From DASUNP01 sp963728545 (GTDB lineage: Bacteria; Acidobacteriota; Blastocatellia; UBA7656): 64,000 nucleotides of DNA. A program made the translations under genes and the position numbers. The stretch covers positions 3,286,001-3,350,000 of the forward strand of contig CAVSKO010000002.1 in assembly GCA_963728545.1 (NCBI GenBank). The letters are read 5' to 3'. Below are positions 7,911 through 16,870 of this stretch, in pieces. Within the stretch, counting starts at the first letter, position 1. Every line of letters begins with the position of its first letter. The notes below the pieces were generated by a model, which was not told where the DNA came from, searched no databases, and worked only from the letters and a program-made list of their open reading frames with translations.

Positions 7911-10067
7911 ATGCCGCAATCGAAAAAATCGAAGCGAAAGCCCGCAGCAGTCGTCGAAAAACCGCCCGCGCCTGATTCCGCGAAGACCACTTCTGCGCGG
8001 CGGGCTCGCCGCGAAAAAGCGCGCGATTCGTCTCGCGCGAAAAAGTCGGAGCGGTGGTTGATCGCCGGTATTCTGGCCGTCACATTTTTCGCGTTTGTGA
8101 ATTCGCTTCAAGGTGACTTCGTCTATGACGACCGCCAGCAAATCTTGAACAACCCGACGATCACCGATCTGTCCAACATACCGAAGATGTTTACGGAGAG
8201 CGTCTGGCAGTTCTTAAATAAAAATGATAGCGAAGCGGTCGGGCCTTATTATCGCCCTCTGTTCAACGTCGCTCTCATCGTTAATTACCAGCTATTCAAG
8301 TTTCAACCATTCGGCTGGCATCTGATCTCGATTCTGTTTCACCTCGCGGCCGTGATGCTGGTCTACGCGCTCGCGCGCCGTTGGGATATGTCGCTCGAAG
8401 CGGCGGCGGCGGCGGCGCTGTTGTTCGGCGTACATCCAGTTCACAGCGAATCGGTCGCCTGGATAGCCGCGATCCCAGACCCGATGGCTACCGTATTTAT
8501 CCTCTCTTCGTTGTTGCTCTACGAGCGGTATTATCACGGAGAACGACCTGCTAAGCGGCTGACGCTGATCCTAAGCCTTGCGCTTGCTTTCATGGCTTTG
8601 TTGAGCAAAGAAGTGGCTGTCGTCTATCCGGTCTTTCTGTTGGCGCGAGAATGGCTGGACCGTCCGGCGCAAGATAATCTTGCCGCTACAGTTTCTCGTC
8701 TGTCAAAACGAGTGGCGCCTTTCCTGGCTCTCGTCCCGCTTTATCTCTGGATGAGATACGCAGTGCTCGGCTTTATCACGCGGACAGAGCCTAACGCGGT
8801 CGGGATTCCGACCAGCCAGGTGTTACTGACCATTCCATCGATCTTGTTGAGCTATGCGCGGCTGCTGTTGATCCCTTACCCGATGGCCGTGATGTACGAT
8901 AACACTTACGTTCAATCCGTCGGGGACATAAGGTTCTGGGGTGCGGCCCTGGTGGTTATCGCCTTGACGGTCGCGGCAGTCTGGATGGCGCGCTCGTCGC
9001 GCGCCGGCCGTCTCGCGCTGGCATTCCTGATACTGTTTTTGCTGCCCGTCTTAAACCTGAAGGCTTTCAGGCCCGAAGAATCTCTCCTGCACGACCGTTA
9101 TCTGTATCTGCCTTCGATAGGGTTTTCGATACTCGTCGCCCTGGCGCTTGAGAGAGCCGTCGCCCGTTTCGCAAGCGATAAGATAAAAGTGTTCCGAGCG
9201 GCGACGGCCCTGCTGGCCGTGATACTTTTCGCGCTCACGATATACCAGAACAGCACCTGGAAAAATGATATTGCGATGACTAACCATGCGCACGATGTAA
9301 CCCCGCGATGGCCGTACCTGCACAATTACATAGGGGCTTATTACAGCCTGGAAAAGAATTTTGCGGAAGCCGAGCGAGCATATAATGAAGCGCTCGCCAT
9401 CAACCCGAACTATTACGACTCGCTCTCAAACCTGGGCGACGTTTACCAGCAGCAGGGAAAATTCTTTGAGGCCGAGCAAGCATATCAGAAGGCCATCGCT
9501 TATGGCGCACCTTACGCAAACACCTACTTCAACCTTGGCGTAGTGCTTACGGCGCAGAAAAAACTCGCCGCCGCCGAGCAGCCTCTCATCAAGGCGTTAG
9601 AGATTCAGCCTTCTAACACGAAGGCTCGATATAACCTGGCCTGGGTCTATGACAATCAAGGGAAAGCCGAGCCCGCCGAGCAAGCTTATCTTGAGACGCT
9701 CCGGTACGAACCTTCATACCCTGAGCCGCGAATCAATCTCGGCGTCCTGTTGACAAAGCAAGGTCGTTATCCCGAAGCGACCGAGCAGTTGGAAACCGCC
9801 GCCCGTTACGCGCCCGACCATCCCGTGTTGCTGTACGCGCTCGGCGATATTTATATGAGGGTCAACCGCTACCAGGATGCTATTGCCTCGTTCAATCGCT
9901 TAGTCGCTCGCAACCCAGGCCATCAACTTGTTTATACGAGCCTGGGGCTGTGCTACGAGAGGTTAGGGAACACAGAGCAGGCAAAAGCGAATTTTCAGAA
10001 AGCCGTAGAAGTCGCCCCGCAGGAGGCTTACACGAACACCGCGCGCGCGGGTCTTCAGAGGTTGTAG
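7911..10067 (+). CDS. Polytopic membrane protein with C-terminal TPRs (TMTC-like)
   Basis: This is a 718-residue integral membrane protein. A lysine-rich, probably cytoplasmic N-terminus (residues 1-45) leads into many transmembrane helices up to about residue 450, then about seven TPR units (466-718, for example NYYDSLSNLGDVYQQQGKFF). The FVYDDRQQILNNPTITD loop after the first helix, and the later RLLLIPYPMAVMYDN block, match the TMTC / DUF1736 class. That class is related to GT-C protein O-mannosyltransferases that use lipid-linked sugars. The acidic DD pair in the first external loop is the expected catalytic or metal site of GT-C enzymes. An envelope glycosyltransferase role is inferred, not shown. 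No ribosome-binding site is evident before the ATG. Confidence 0.8.
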   Translation: MPQSKKSKRKPAAVVEKPPAPDSAKTTSARRARREKARDSSRAKKSERWLIAGILAVTFFAFVNSLQGDFVYDDRQQILNNPTITDLSNIPKMFTESVWQFLNKNDSEAVGPYYRPLFNVALIVNYQLFKFQPFGWHLISILFHLAAVMLVYALARRWDMSLEAAAAAALLFGVHPVHSESVAWIAAIPDPMATVFILSSLLLYERYYHGERPAKRLTLILSLALAFMALLSKEVAVVYPVFLLAREWLDRPAQDNLAATVSRLSKRVAPFLALVPLYLWMRYAVLGFITRTEPNAVGIPTSQVLLTIPSILLSYARLLLIPYPMAVMYDNTYVQSVGDIRFWGAALVVIALTVAAVWMARSSRAGRLALAFLILFLLPVLNLKAFRPEESLLHDRYLYLPSIGFSILVALALERAVARFASDKIKVFRAATALLAVILFALTIYQNSTWKNDIAMTNHAHDVTPRWPYLHNYIGAYYSLEKNFAEAERAYNEALAINPNYYDSLSNLGDVYQQQGKFFEAEQAYQKAIAYGAPYANTYFNLGVVLTAQKKLAAAEQPLIKALEIQPSNTKARYNLAWVYDNQGKAEPAEQAYLETLRYEPSYPEPRINLGVLLTKQGRYPEATEQLETAARYAPDHPVLLYALGDIYMRVNRYQDAIASFNRLVARNPGHQLVYTSLGLCYERLGNTEQAKANFQKAVEVAPQEAYTNTARAGLQRL

Positions 10068-10079
10068 TGTTTGAAAAAG

Positions 10080-10268
10080 CCCCGGAGGGGCGCAATTCAA
10101 TAGCACAGGGCAACGCCCTGTGACCGCCAGCGCAAATTGACACAAGCCCTGAAAGGGCGAAATAAGTTTGATTGATCGACTTTATTTCGCCCTTTCAGGG
10201 CTTGTTTAATCAATCGCTTTCTACCCGGCGCGATGCGCCGGGCTATCGGATTGCGCCCCTTTGGGGCT
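10080..10268. repeat. Family B composite: four nested hairpins
   Basis: The outer arms are GCCCCGGAGGGGCGCAATT and its near-complement ending GCCCCTTTGGGGC. Inside lie ACAGGGCAACGCCCTGT (about 10107-10123), a perfect 24-bp inverted repeat (10142-10165 with 10182-10205) around a 16-bp loop, and CCCGGCGCGATGCGCCGGG (about 10225-10243). It fills the gap between two convergent genes, the TPR membrane protein and the LLM oxidoreductase. Confidence 0.85.
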
Positions 10269-10295
10269 TTTAGTCTTTCATGGCTGAACTCTCAA

Positions 10296-11297
10296 TTAAC
10301 TGAAAGCGTCTATCATCGCTCGCACGTCGTCGCCCAGAGGATAAAGGACGGGGCAGGTGCAGCCGGCATCTATGTATTCTTGTACCTTGCGGCGACATTC
10401 GTCGGGCGTGCCCGATGCGGTTATCAGTTGCACCACGTCGTCGGGAACCAGTCGCATCGCTTCGCGGATTTGGTGCTCTTCGGCGGGCCACGTAAGCACC
10501 CGGCTTATCTCGTCTAAAAGCTCCTGACTCACTCCGCTCGCTTTCATTATGTGCGGCTGCTGGCCCAGGTACTGTGTGACCAGAGTGCGCGCGTTGTCTA
10601 AGGCGCGCGCGCGGTCTTCGTCCAAAGAGCAAACTATCAGTTGCGGCCGGTCTATATCATCAAGCGTGCGGCCCGCCGTTTGAGCGCCCGCGCTGAGGTG
10701 GGCGACGGCCTCGCGGTTGTAAGCAGGCGATACGAGATAATTCAACAATACGCCGTCGGCTATCTCGCCCGAAAGCTCCATCATCTTCATGCCCGTCGCG
10801 CCGATGTAGATGGGGACATTTTTTGGCGAGCGGTCGCCGTGAACTATGTCGATCTCTATGTCTTCGACCTGTACGAACTCGCCTTTGAACGAGACCTTCT
10901 CCATAGCGAGCAGACGGCGAACGACTTCTACAGTTTCGCGCATGGCAAGCAATGGCTTGCGGCGATTGACGCCGACTTTTGAAGCCAGGGGTTCCCACCA
11001 GACGCCCAGCCCGCAAAGAATGCGATCCTTTGCCAGATCATCAAGAGTCGAAAAGGTAGCGGCAATAAGCGCGGCATTGCGCGTCCAGTTATTGATAACG
11101 CCTGAGCCGATCTTGATGCGGCTGGTCGTCGCGGCGTAAGCGGCCATCGGCACTATCGCATCGCGGACGAGCCGAGATTCGGCCTGCCACACGGCTTCGA
11201 ACCCGCGCGATTCCGCGTAACGGACATAATCTATAGCTTCGTCGAGCGGGTGTTTGTCTTGAAGGTACAGGGCTACGCGCTTGAAATTTCCAGACAT
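10296..11297 (-). CDS. LLM-class flavin/F420-dependent oxidoreductase
   Basis: This protein of about 333 residues belongs to the luciferase-like monooxygenase superfamily. It is closest to the branch of 5,10-methylenetetrahydromethanopterin reductase and F420-dependent dehydrogenases. Typical features are an N-terminal strand (FKRVALYLQDKHPLDEAIDYVRYAESRGFEAVW), ESRLVRDAIVPMAAYAATTSRIKIGSGVINNW, and LGVWWEPLASKVGV. The start chosen is the ATG at 11297, preceded by GAGGA; an in-frame ATG at 11330 would add 11 residues with no upstream signal. A second predicted F420-type flavoprotein lies at 18119-18496, which supports F420 use by this organism. The substrate is unknown. It is divergent from the D-aminoacylase. 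Confidence 0.82.
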   Translation of the reverse strand: MSGNFKRVALYLQDKHPLDEAIDYVRYAESRGFEAVWQAESRLVRDAIVPMAAYAATTSRIKIGSGVINNWTRNAALIAATFSTLDDLAKDRILCGLGVWWEPLASKVGVNRRKPLLAMRETVEVVRRLLAMEKVSFKGEFVQVEDIEIDIVHGDRSPKNVPIYIGATGMKMMELSGEIADGVLLNYLVSPAYNREAVAHLSAGAQTAGRTLDDIDRPQLIVCSLDEDRARALDNARTLVTQYLGQQPHIMKASGVSQELLDEISRVLTWPAEEHQIREAMRLVPDDVVQLITASGTPDECRRKVQEYIDAGCTCPVLYPLGDDVRAMIDAFS

Positions 11298-11399
11298 TAA
11301 AAGTTCCTCAATCGTTAATGGGATTGCCAATCGGCTGCGGGATTATACTATACTTTCGCTGCGCCCAAACCCTCCGGCGCGGTTAAGAGAGAAAAGAGA

Positions 11400-13010
11400 A
11401 TGAGCAAAGCAAATCTCGCATTAAAAAACGGCACGGTCATAGACGGCAGCGGCAAGCCGCGCTTTACGGCGGACGTGGCGATCAGCGGCAACCGCATCGC
11501 GGCGATTGACGCGCAAGGCGCGCTCGCGGCTTCGCGCGAGATAGACTGCGCGGGCCTCGTCATCGCGCCCGGTTTTATCGATACGCACAGCCATTCGGAC
11601 CTGCGCGTGCTCACGGAGCCCGAGCTTCCTATGAAAGTCAGGCAGGGGATAACGCTTGAAGTATTCGGCCAGGACGGAATCTCGGTCGCGCCGATTCGCT
11701 GCGCAGACCGGCAGCAAACAGAGCGACAGCTCGCGGGGCTGCTTGGGCGACTGGGCCGCGAGTGGGATTGGGAATCGGTCGATGAATACCTGGCAGCAGT
11801 CGCGCGCGCGCGGCCGGCGCTCGACTGCGCGTACCTGATACCGCACGGCGCTGTGCGATTGCAAGCCGCAGGCATGGAAGACCGCCGCGCAACCGTCGAA
11901 GAGATACGCTTGATGCAAGACCTAATACGCCAGGGCATCAACGAAGGCGCAGTCGGCATTTCAACCGGTCTCATCTACCCGCCGTGTTGTTACGCAGACA
12001 CCTCAGAGCTTATAGAATTGTGCCGCGCCGTAGCAGAGATGGACGGAATATTCGTCGCTCACATGCGCAGCGAAAGCGATTACCTGGAAGACGCCGTGGC
12101 GGAGATGATCGAGATAGGCGAGCAATCGGGTGTGCGCGTTCACATCTCGCACTTCAAAGCGGCGGGGCGAGAGAACTGGGACAGGATCGATGCGGTGCTT
12201 GAGATGATACACCGAGCGCAAGCCCAGGGTATGCGATTGACTGCCGATCAATATCCTTACATAGCGGGCTCGACCATGCTCGGCGCGATACTGCCGCCGT
12301 GGGCGCACGCGGGCGGAGTCGAAGCGACGATTGAGAGGCTCCGAAGCGCGACTGAGCGCGAACGTATGAGAGAAGCGATGCTTGCTCGCGGTCGCGCGGA
12401 GTGGGATAACTTCTGGAAGTGGTCGGGACCGGAAGGCATAATCGTCTCTGACATACCGTCAGGCCGCCACGCCGAGATAGTCGGCAAAAACCTGCTGGAA
12501 GCCGCGACGGTGAGCGGCAAAGCGGAGAACGGGCTTAGCGAAGAAGCCGTTGCAGAGTTCGCTTTTGATTTGCTGGCCGAAGAGCGAATGGGCGTCGGGA
12601 TGATCTCATTCAGCCAGTCGGAAGAGGTTGTAAAAAAGATTCTCTGCGAGCCTTACGTCAACGTCTGCACCGACGGGCTGTTGGGCGGCAAGCCTCATCC
12701 GCGCGCTTACGGAACTTATCCGCGCATTCTTGGTCGTTACGTGCGCGAGCAAGGAAGGCTTACTCTAGAACAAGCTGTGCGACAGATGTCCGCGCTTGCG
12801 GCCCGGACGTTTCAGCTTGACGGCTACGGTCGCATTGAAGTCGGCGCGATTGCAAATCTGGTCGTGTTCGACCCCGAGCGAGTGATCGACCGCGCTACGT
12901 TTGAAGATTCAAAACAGTATCCCGAAGGTATCGAACACGTGATCGTGCAAGGCAGGGTTGTAACGGAGGGCGAAGGAAACGGCATCGCCGTAAGATCAAA
13001 ACGGGGATGA
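11400..13010 (+). CDS. N-acyl-D-amino-acid deacylase (D-aminoacylase)
   Basis: This 536-residue zinc-dependent amidohydrolase of the D-aminoacylase family hydrolyses N-acyl-D-amino acids or related amides. The metal motif is GFIDTHSHSD near residue 62. Other family landmarks are the EGAVGISTGLIYPPCCYAD segment, FVAHMRSESD, the HISHFKAAGRENW histidines, DQYPYIAGSTML, and the late block VCTDGLLGGKPHPRAYGTYPRILGRYVRE. The C-terminal strand contains GAIANLVVFDPERVID. It is divergently transcribed from the LLM oxidoreductase across about 100 bases, where a TATACT at 11348-11353 could be a -10 box. It is most likely cytoplasmic, since no signal peptide is present. The exact N-acyl substrate is unknown. 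Confidence 0.88.
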   Translation: MSKANLALKNGTVIDGSGKPRFTADVAISGNRIAAIDAQGALAASREIDCAGLVIAPGFIDTHSHSDLRVLTEPELPMKVRQGITLEVFGQDGISVAPIRCADRQQTERQLAGLLGRLGREWDWESVDEYLAAVARARPALDCAYLIPHGAVRLQAAGMEDRRATVEEIRLMQDLIRQGINEGAVGISTGLIYPPCCYADTSELIELCRAVAEMDGIFVAHMRSESDYLEDAVAEMIEIGEQSGVRVHISHFKAAGRENWDRIDAVLEMIHRAQAQGMRLTADQYPYIAGSTMLGAILPPWAHAGGVEATIERLRSATERERMREAMLARGRAEWDNFWKWSGPEGIIVSDIPSGRHAEIVGKNLLEAATVSGKAENGLSEEAVAEFAFDLLAEERMGVGMISFSQSEEVVKKILCEPYVNVCTDGLLGGKPHPRAYGTYPRILGRYVREQGRLTLEQAVRQMSALAARTFQLDGYGRIEVGAIANLVVFDPERVIDRATFEDSKQYPEGIEHVIVQGRVVTEGEGNGIAVRSKRG

Positions 13011-13015
13011 CAGTT

Positions 13016-13165
13016 GAATGTATAGGAATACAAAGAAGATTCACCGCCGCAGACACAGAGAACACAGAGCGGGCGCAGAGAAAACCAACATCTGCTCTGC
13101 GCAACTTCCGTGTACTCTGTGTCTGCGGCGGTGAATGGCCCCTCCAATCCCGTACGCTCCAATGA
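13016..13165 (+). repeat. Family A hairpin repeat, copy 2
   Basis: The core is at 13042-13133 with arms CACCGCCGCAGACACAGAG and its complement. These are the GCCGC variant also seen in copy 3. The flanks (GAAGATT on the left, CCAATCCCGTACGCTCCAAT on the right) indicate the forward orientation. It lies between the D-aminoacylase and the acylase relic. Confidence 0.88.
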
Positions 13166-13198
13166 GATCCGCTTTAATGAGAGCGAAAGGCAATCATC

Positions 13199-14443
13199 AT
13201 GAAAAGAGTTCGAATACTCGCATTATTAATCCTAATTCTCCCTGCATTGCCAGGCCCGGCGGCGGCTACGCCTGATCCGCGCGCAGAGATTTTGTGGGAC
13301 ACGTGGGGCATCCCGCACATCTTCGCGCGAGACGACGAAAGTCTGTTTTATGCATTCGGTCGCGCGCAAATGCAGAGTCACGGCGACCTGATTCTTCGCC
13401 TCTACGGCCAGGCGCGGGGCCGCGCCGCCGAGTATTGGGGAAAGAATTATCTCAACTTTTATCTATTCAACGGGCTGGTTCCCGTTCGACCAAAGGGCGA
13501 CTGGAGCTACTGGATTGGCGCGGTTCCCGGCGATACGTCGGCGACGCTGTGGACACAATTGCACTCTTACGGAGACCTGCCGAAGGTAGTCGATCCTGCG
13601 ACTCGATGGCTGCAAAATGCGAATGACCCGCCCTGGACCGTCACTTTGCCCACGGCGCTGGATGCAAATAAATTTCCGGCTTATATGGCTCCACGTTCTA
13701 TGGAGTTTCGCCCGCAACGTTCCGCGCGAATGCTCATCGAAGACAACCGCATCTCTTATGATGAGATGATAAAGTACAAACACTCTACGCGGATGGAGCT
13801 TGCCGACCGGCTTCTTGACGATCTGATTCCTGCTGCGCGCCAGCATGGAGGCGAGATGGCGCGGCAGGCGGCTGACGTGCTGGAAAAATGGGACCGCAGC
13901 GCCGATGCCACGAGCCGGGGCGGGCTGCTCTTCTTTTTTTGGGTCCAGCAGATGCGTCTCTTCAGCACCCAATCGAAAGCTTTTGCAATTCCGTGGGACG
14001 AGAAAAAACCTCTCGGCACTCCTGATGGGCTGGCCGACCCGAAAGCTGCCGCAGCAGCACTTGAGGCTGTCGCCGTCCGAATCAAGGGGGCGATAGGCGC
14101 GCTTGATGCGGCGTGGGGCGATGTCGCGCGCCTCAGTTATGGCAATCGGGATTTTGCAGGCAACGGCGGCCCAGGCGAACTCGGCATCTTCCGCGTCATC
14201 GGGTATGCGCCAAAGAAAGCGGATCGTTATGAAGCGATGGGCGGGGATTCTTATGTCGCGGCAATCGAGTTTTCTAATCCTGTGAAAGCACACGCGGTGC
14301 TGTCATACGGCAATGCGACGCAGCCGGGCTCGGCTCATATATACGATCAGCTAGAGCTAGTCGCGCGAAAAGAGATGCGCCCCGTATGGCGTAAGCGGGC
14401 AGAGATCGAAGCGCATCTCGAAACGCGCGAGGTGATAAGGTAG
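13199..14443 (+). pseudogene. Penicillin acylase family, internally deleted
   Basis: This frame encodes 414 residues, whereas penicillin/acyl-homoserine-lactone acylases are usually 700-850. After a signal peptide (residues 1-23) comes a normal start of the alpha chain (AEILWDTWGIPHIFARDDE, then HGDLILRLYGQARGRAAEYWG). The sequence then jumps in frame, at about residues 82-86, to a region that normally lies deep in the beta chain (FYLFNGLVPVRPKGDWSYW, GDTSATLW, WLQNANDPPW). The missing part includes the propeptide and the N-terminal nucleophile serine of the beta chain, so an active Ntn hydrolase cannot form. The C-terminal half is well preserved. This is either an in-frame deletion relic or an assembly collapse. 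The ATG has AAGG ten bases upstream. Confidence 0.75.
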
Positions 14444-14449
14444 ACACTT

Positions 14450-14965
14450 ATGCCAAACCTGTCTTACATATCCCCGAAGGCGGCGGTCAAAGGAAGTCAG
14501 ATAGAAGGCAGAGGTCTTTTTGCGGTCGAGCCGATTAATAAGGGAGAGATCGTCTGCATAAAAGGCGGATATATCTTTGACCGGCAAAGGCTCCGCGAAA
14601 TAGAAAAGCACCTCGGCCCCGCCGAGATACAGATAGCCGAAGATCTGTTCATAGGCCCGCTCAGTGCAGAAGTGCGAGAAGGCTCGATGATCTTCAGCAA
14701 TCATTCGTGTGACCCGAACATAGGCGTTCAGGGACAGATCATCTTCGTGGCCATGCGAGACATTGAGTCCGGAGAAGAGCTGACGCATGATTGGGCCACT
14801 ACGGATGACGACACCTACGAGATGAATTGCAACTGCGGCGCGCAGAATTGCCGAAAAATTATTACCGGGCAAGATTGGCGTAAAAAAGATTTGCAGGAGA
14901 AATACCGCGACTATATGTCGTGGTACTTGCAAGTGAAGATCAAAAGGGAATCTCAAACAGGTTAG
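14450..14965 (+). CDS. SET-domain lysine methyltransferase
   Basis: This 171-residue protein is essentially a stand-alone SET domain with a post-SET zinc motif. Visible SET motifs are GRGLFAVEPINKGE (motif I), the NHSCDPN pseudoknot motif (SAM and peptide binding), and GEELTHDW. A post-SET CNCGAQNCRKII provides cysteines that normally bind zinc with the NHSC cysteine. SET proteins transfer methyl groups from SAM to protein lysines. Bacterial examples are known, but the substrate here is unknown. It starts 6 bases after the acylase relic and probably shares its transcript. A family B repeat follows. Confidence 0.87.
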   Translation: MPNLSYISPKAAVKGSQIEGRGLFAVEPINKGEIVCIKGGYIFDRQRLREIEKHLGPAEIQIAEDLFIGPLSAEVREGSMIFSNHSCDPNIGVQGQIIFVAMRDIESGEELTHDWATTDDDTYEMNCNCGAQNCRKIITGQDWRKKDLQEKYRDYMSWYLQVKIKRESQTG

Positions 14966-14995
14966 ATTAGGGACGAGGGTTGCGAGATATTCTTT

Positions 14996-15166
14996 GCCCC
15001 GGAGGGGCAAGCGGACATTACCGGTGGTGAAACCACCGGATTGATCCAACACACGTTCTCGCCGCAGGACGTTGACTTGATCCTGCGCCACTCCAGGGCG
15101 CGATTATTGTATTGACTATGCCCGGTGGTTTCACCACCGGCTAATATCTTCCGCTCCTCCGGAGCG
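14996..15166. repeat. Family B composite, copy 3
   Basis: It begins GCCCCGGAGGGGC. It contains two palindromes of the same kind but with opposite loops, CCGGTGGTGAAACCACCGG (about 15021-15039) and CCGGTGGTTTCACCACCGG (15122-15140), and ends GCTCCTCCGGAGC. The sequence between them (about 80 bp) has no gene. It separates the SET gene from the M28 peptidase promoter. Confidence 0.85.
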
Positions 15167-15181
15167 ATTCACCGCGCAATT

Positions 15182-15210
15182 TTGTAATCCGCTTTTCCGT
15201 CACGTATAAT
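15182..15210 (+). promoter_or_regulatory. Sigma70-type promoter for a leaderless M28 mRNA
   Basis: The -35 box TTGTAA (15182-15187) is followed by 17 bases and a perfect -10 TATAAT (15205-15210). The predicted transcription start coincides with the A of the ATG at 15217, so the message would have little or no 5' leader. There is no ribosome-binding site in the six bases between. Confidence 0.65.
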
Positions 15211-15216
15211 TTTGCA

Positions 15217-16662
15217 ATGCGATCTTTTAAATCTCTCTTTGCACTCACGCTAATATTTTGCCTGCTCACTCTGCCCGCGCTCGCTCGGCAACAGGAGAAG
15301 AAACCCGCAGACCTGTATACTCCGAAGCTTCTGGCCGAGCTTAAGCAACTTCAAAAAGCCGCGCTTGAAAGCGATTACGCATATAAGCAGACGGCGTACC
15401 TCTGCAACAACATAGGCCCGCGCCTGAGCGGGTCGCCCGGTGCCGCGCGCGCGGTCGAGTACGTGGCCGACCAGATGCGGCAGTTGGGTATGGAAGTGCG
15501 ACTCGAAAAAGTCATGGTTCCTCACTGGGTTCGCGGCGTCGAAACCGGAGAGCTTGTCCAGTGGCCGGGGCAGGCTCCGAGCACCGTGCAAAAAATCGTG
15601 CTGACCGCGCTCGGCGGAAGCGTGGCTACCCCGGCGGAAGGGCTGACCGCCGAAGTCGTCGTCGTAGAGAATTTCGACCAGCTAACGGCATTGGGCCGGG
15701 ACCGCGTAGCGGGCAAGATCGTGTTGTTCAACGCGGTCTATGACAAACGGCTGGCAGAGATGGGATTCGCGGGCGACGCTTACGGACAGGCGGTTGCCTA
15801 TCGAGGCGCAGGCGCGAGCGCGGCTGCGCGGCTTGGCGCTGTGGCTTCGATCATACGCTCGGTCGGGAGCGCGGATTTTCGCCTGCCTCACACAGGCTCT
15901 TTGAACTACGCGACGGACGCGCCCAAAATTCCGGCCGGGGCCGTCACTGCCGAAGATGCCAATCTTATCGCTCACCTGGCCGGGCAGGGCGTTGTGCGCA
16001 TGCGGTTGACGCTCACTCCGAAAACACTCGCGGACGCCGAGAGCTACAATGTCGTCGCGGATCTGAAAGGCAGCGACAACCCTGAACAGGTAGTCATAGT
16101 CTCAGGCCACCTCGATTCGTGGGACCTGGGCACGGGAGCTATCGATGACGCGTCGGGCGTGGCGGCCTCGATGGCGGTCTTACAAATAATCAAGCAATCG
16201 GGATTGCGTACTAAGCGCACGATTCGCTTCATCGCCTGGATGAATGAAGAGAACGGATTGATGGGCGCGAGGGCTTATGGAGCCGATCATCAATCGGAGC
16301 TTGTTAACCACGTCGCCGCGATAGAGATGGACGGCGGCGCGGGGTTCCCGGCAGGGTTTGCTCTGAAGGCAAGCCCCAAAGCGGTGGAGATGATTCGCCC
16401 CGTGTCGGCAGTGCTCAGGGCCAACGGGTCGGGCGTAGTCGTCACCCAGGGGGGCGCGGCCGGAGCAGACCTGATACCGCTCGACGCGGCGGGCGTGCCT
16501 ACGTTCGCCCCGCTTTCAGACAGCCGCGCTTACTTTCATTATCACCACACGGCGGCCGACACGCTCGACAAGATAGTGCCTCAAGAACTGGCCGCGAATG
16601 TCGGAGTGTTGACGGTGCTGGCTTATGCTGTCGCCAGCCTGCCTGAACCGCTGCCCAGGTGA
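15217..16662 (+). CDS. Secreted M28 family metallopeptidase
   Basis: This 481-residue exported zinc aminopeptidase-like protein has a signal peptide at residues 1-23 (FALTLIFCLLTLPALA). A protease-associated insert (about residues 130-260) precedes the M28 catalytic core. Co-catalytic zinc ligands are visible: H298 in GHLDSWD, the aspartate of AIDDASG, the E344/E345 pair in WMNEENG, D372 in IEMDGG and H444 in YHHTAADT. The family cleaves N-terminal residues or small peptides in the periplasm or outside the cell. The start coincides with the predicted transcription start of a good promoter, so translation is probably leaderless. It is convergent with the MFS gene. Confidence 0.88.
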   Translation: MRSFKSLFALTLIFCLLTLPALARQQEKKPADLYTPKLLAELKQLQKAALESDYAYKQTAYLCNNIGPRLSGSPGAARAVEYVADQMRQLGMEVRLEKVMVPHWVRGVETGELVQWPGQAPSTVQKIVLTALGGSVATPAEGLTAEVVVVENFDQLTALGRDRVAGKIVLFNAVYDKRLAEMGFAGDAYGQAVAYRGAGASAAARLGAVASIIRSVGSADFRLPHTGSLNYATDAPKIPAGAVTAEDANLIAHLAGQGVVRMRLTLTPKTLADAESYNVVADLKGSDNPEQVVIVSGHLDSWDLGTGAIDDASGVAASMAVLQIIKQSGLRTKRTIRFIAWMNEENGLMGARAYGADHQSELVNHVAAIEMDGGAGFPAGFALKASPKAVEMIRPVSAVLRANGSGVVVTQGGAAGADLIPLDAAGVPTFAPLSDSRAYFHYHHTAADTLDKIVPQELAANVGVLTVLAYAVASLPEPLPR

Positions 16663-16679
16663 TAGTTGAGTTGAAAACG

Positions 16680-16859
16680 TCAATGTACGAATGTAGCCTT
16701 CACGCGCTTTGAAACTTTGAAGTAAGGAATCCAGATCAAGCAGGCGATTGCCGCTCTGCCCACCACCTGAAAGCTTTCGAGCCGGCGCAGATCGCCCCTG
16801 GTTATCACGTCGCCGGTGATCGGAGCTTTTAGCTGGAATGCATTGAAGATGATGAGAAG
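16680..16859 (-). pseudogene. Relic of a DUF2569-type membrane protein (C-terminus)
   Basis: On the minus strand, 59 sense codons ending in TGA at 16680-16682 read FNAFQLKAPITGDVITRGD, then QVVGRAAIACLIWIPYFKVSKRVKATFVH. The last helix with IWIPYF and SKRVKATF is characteristic of the end of DUF2569 membrane proteins. A stop codon lies two codons upstream (TAA at 16863-16865), and there is no start codon, so only the tail survives. It lies directly downstream of the MFS gene. Confidence 0.55.
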
Positions 16860-16870
16860 CGATTAGAGCT

